A stretch of 6,073 nt of DNA from Mariprofundaceae bacterium. GTDB taxonomy: Bacteria; Pseudomonadota; Zetaproteobacteria; Mariprofundales; Mariprofundaceae. This document shows positions 5,690 through 6,073 of the stretch, piece by piece. Within the stretch, counting starts at the first letter, position 1, and every line of letters begins with the position of its first letter. The stretch covers positions 1-6,073 of the forward strand of contig JAUZQT010000101.1 of assembly GCA_030950825.1 (NCBI GenBank), written 5' to 3'. The notes under the pieces are model-generated. The model saw only the letters and a program-made list of their open reading frames with translations. It made no database searches and was not told the origin of the DNA. The position numbers and the translations under genes are program-made.

Positions 5690-6073
5690 TTTCCCTATGG
5701 ATAAACGAATACTCCGTATGTGGTTGAAGTCAGGTTATTTGGAAGAAGGTGTTTTTAAAGAAACCACAAGAGGCACGCCGCAAGGTGGCATTATCAGCCC
5801 TCTTATTGCAAATATGACGCTTGATTGTTTGGAGGCGGCGGTACAATCAGCCGCTGGCAAACGAGGTGCTTGCATTAATGTAATTCGATATGCTGATGAC
5901 TTCATCATAACTGGAGCTAATCCAGATATATTGATGAAACAAGTCAAACCAGTGGTGGAAGAATTTCTCAAAGTCAGAGGGTTGCGACTCTCCGAGGAGA
6001 AAACGCATTTATGTCATATCGAAAACGGCTTTGATTTTCTTGGTTTTAACATACGAAAGTATAAGCAGAAGTT
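5690..6073 (+). mobile_element. Group II intron remnant, left breakpoint near 5690
   Basis: Recognisable intron-protein similarity starts abruptly at about 5691-5697 and continues to the right edge. No 5' intron end (GUGYG) or ribozyme domains I-III are seen to its left; that space holds the kinase upstream region instead. This points to a 5'-deleted copy, by incomplete reverse transcription or later deletion. The exact junction is uncertain by about ten bases. Confidence 0.6.
5697..6073 (+). pseudogene. Group II intron reverse transcriptase/maturase, 5'-truncated and cut by the window edge
   Basis: The reading frame gives MDKRILRMWLKSGYLEEG, then the RT signatures RGTPQGGIISPLIANMTLD (about residues 26-44), the catalytic IRYADDF box (about 66-72), and GLRLSEEKTHLCHIENGFDF with LGFNIRKY after it. 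These are RT domains 4-7 of bacterial group II intron proteins of the LtrA type; the TPQGGIISP form separates them from retron RTs. The N-terminal RT domains, including the first catalytic Asp (usually in a DIKGCFD-like motif just ahead of the MDK region), are absent. The frame runs back only to a stop at 5646-5648, through sequence that does not look like RT. The ATG at 5697 has no ribosome site and is an internal Met of the family. The thumb, maturase and endonuclease parts, if present, lie beyond the window. The fragment cannot be an active RT. Confidence 0.85.

Noticed and set aside
5735..5971. Minus-strand frame of 78 residues at the right end
   Set aside because: It is antisense to the group II reverse transcriptase, whose TPQGG and YADD motifs read on the plus strand.

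Overview
The window looks like a chromosomal piece of a Gram-negative bacterium, most likely a proteobacterium. It encodes a secreted c-type cytochrome fused to an outer-membrane-type barrel, a sigma54-dependent response regulator, and a -24/-12 promoter. Base composition is moderate. The cytochrome resembles the Cyc2-like porin-cytochromes known from iron oxidisers (Zetaproteobacteria, Gallionellaceae, acidophiles) and from other metal-cycling bacteria. Assignment to such an organism is inference and cannot be fixed from this sequence alone.

Layout, left to right. Positions 1-557 hold no convincing gene. They contain a 112-bp segment bounded by 18-bp imperfect inverted repeats (53-164), two abutting hairpins (261-315), a cluster of TGAGAAT inverted repeats (339-377) and a good sigma54 promoter (476-491). 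Positions 558-1913 (+) encode a monoheme cytochrome c/porin fusion, followed by a small hairpin and a rho-independent terminator. Positions 2041-2751 (+) encode a four-helix inner-membrane protein with a His/Met-rich extracytoplasmic loop. A hairpin at 2766-2793 separates it from a convergent minus-strand operon. That operon is a histidine kinase (5566-4076) that overlaps an NtrC-family sigma54 activator (4095-2812) by 20 bases. Upstream of the kinase lie clustered GAATCAA repeats and a hairpin (5632-5667). From about 5690 to the right edge the sequence is a group II intron reverse transcriptase/maturase that has lost its N-terminal part.

How the parts may work together (inference): the kinase senses something in the periplasm through a helical sensor domain. 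It phosphorylates the response regulator, which contacts sigma54-RNA polymerase through its GAFTGA loop and activates the promoter at 476-491. This would switch on the porin-cytochrome and possibly, by read-through, the His/Met-rich membrane protein. An (A/G)AGAATCAA-like half-site occurs both about 125-165 bases upstream of the predicted transcription start and upstream of the kinase gene. It is the best candidate for the regulator's binding site and for autoregulation. The locus therefore looks like a self-contained, sigma54-controlled extracytoplasmic redox or metal module.
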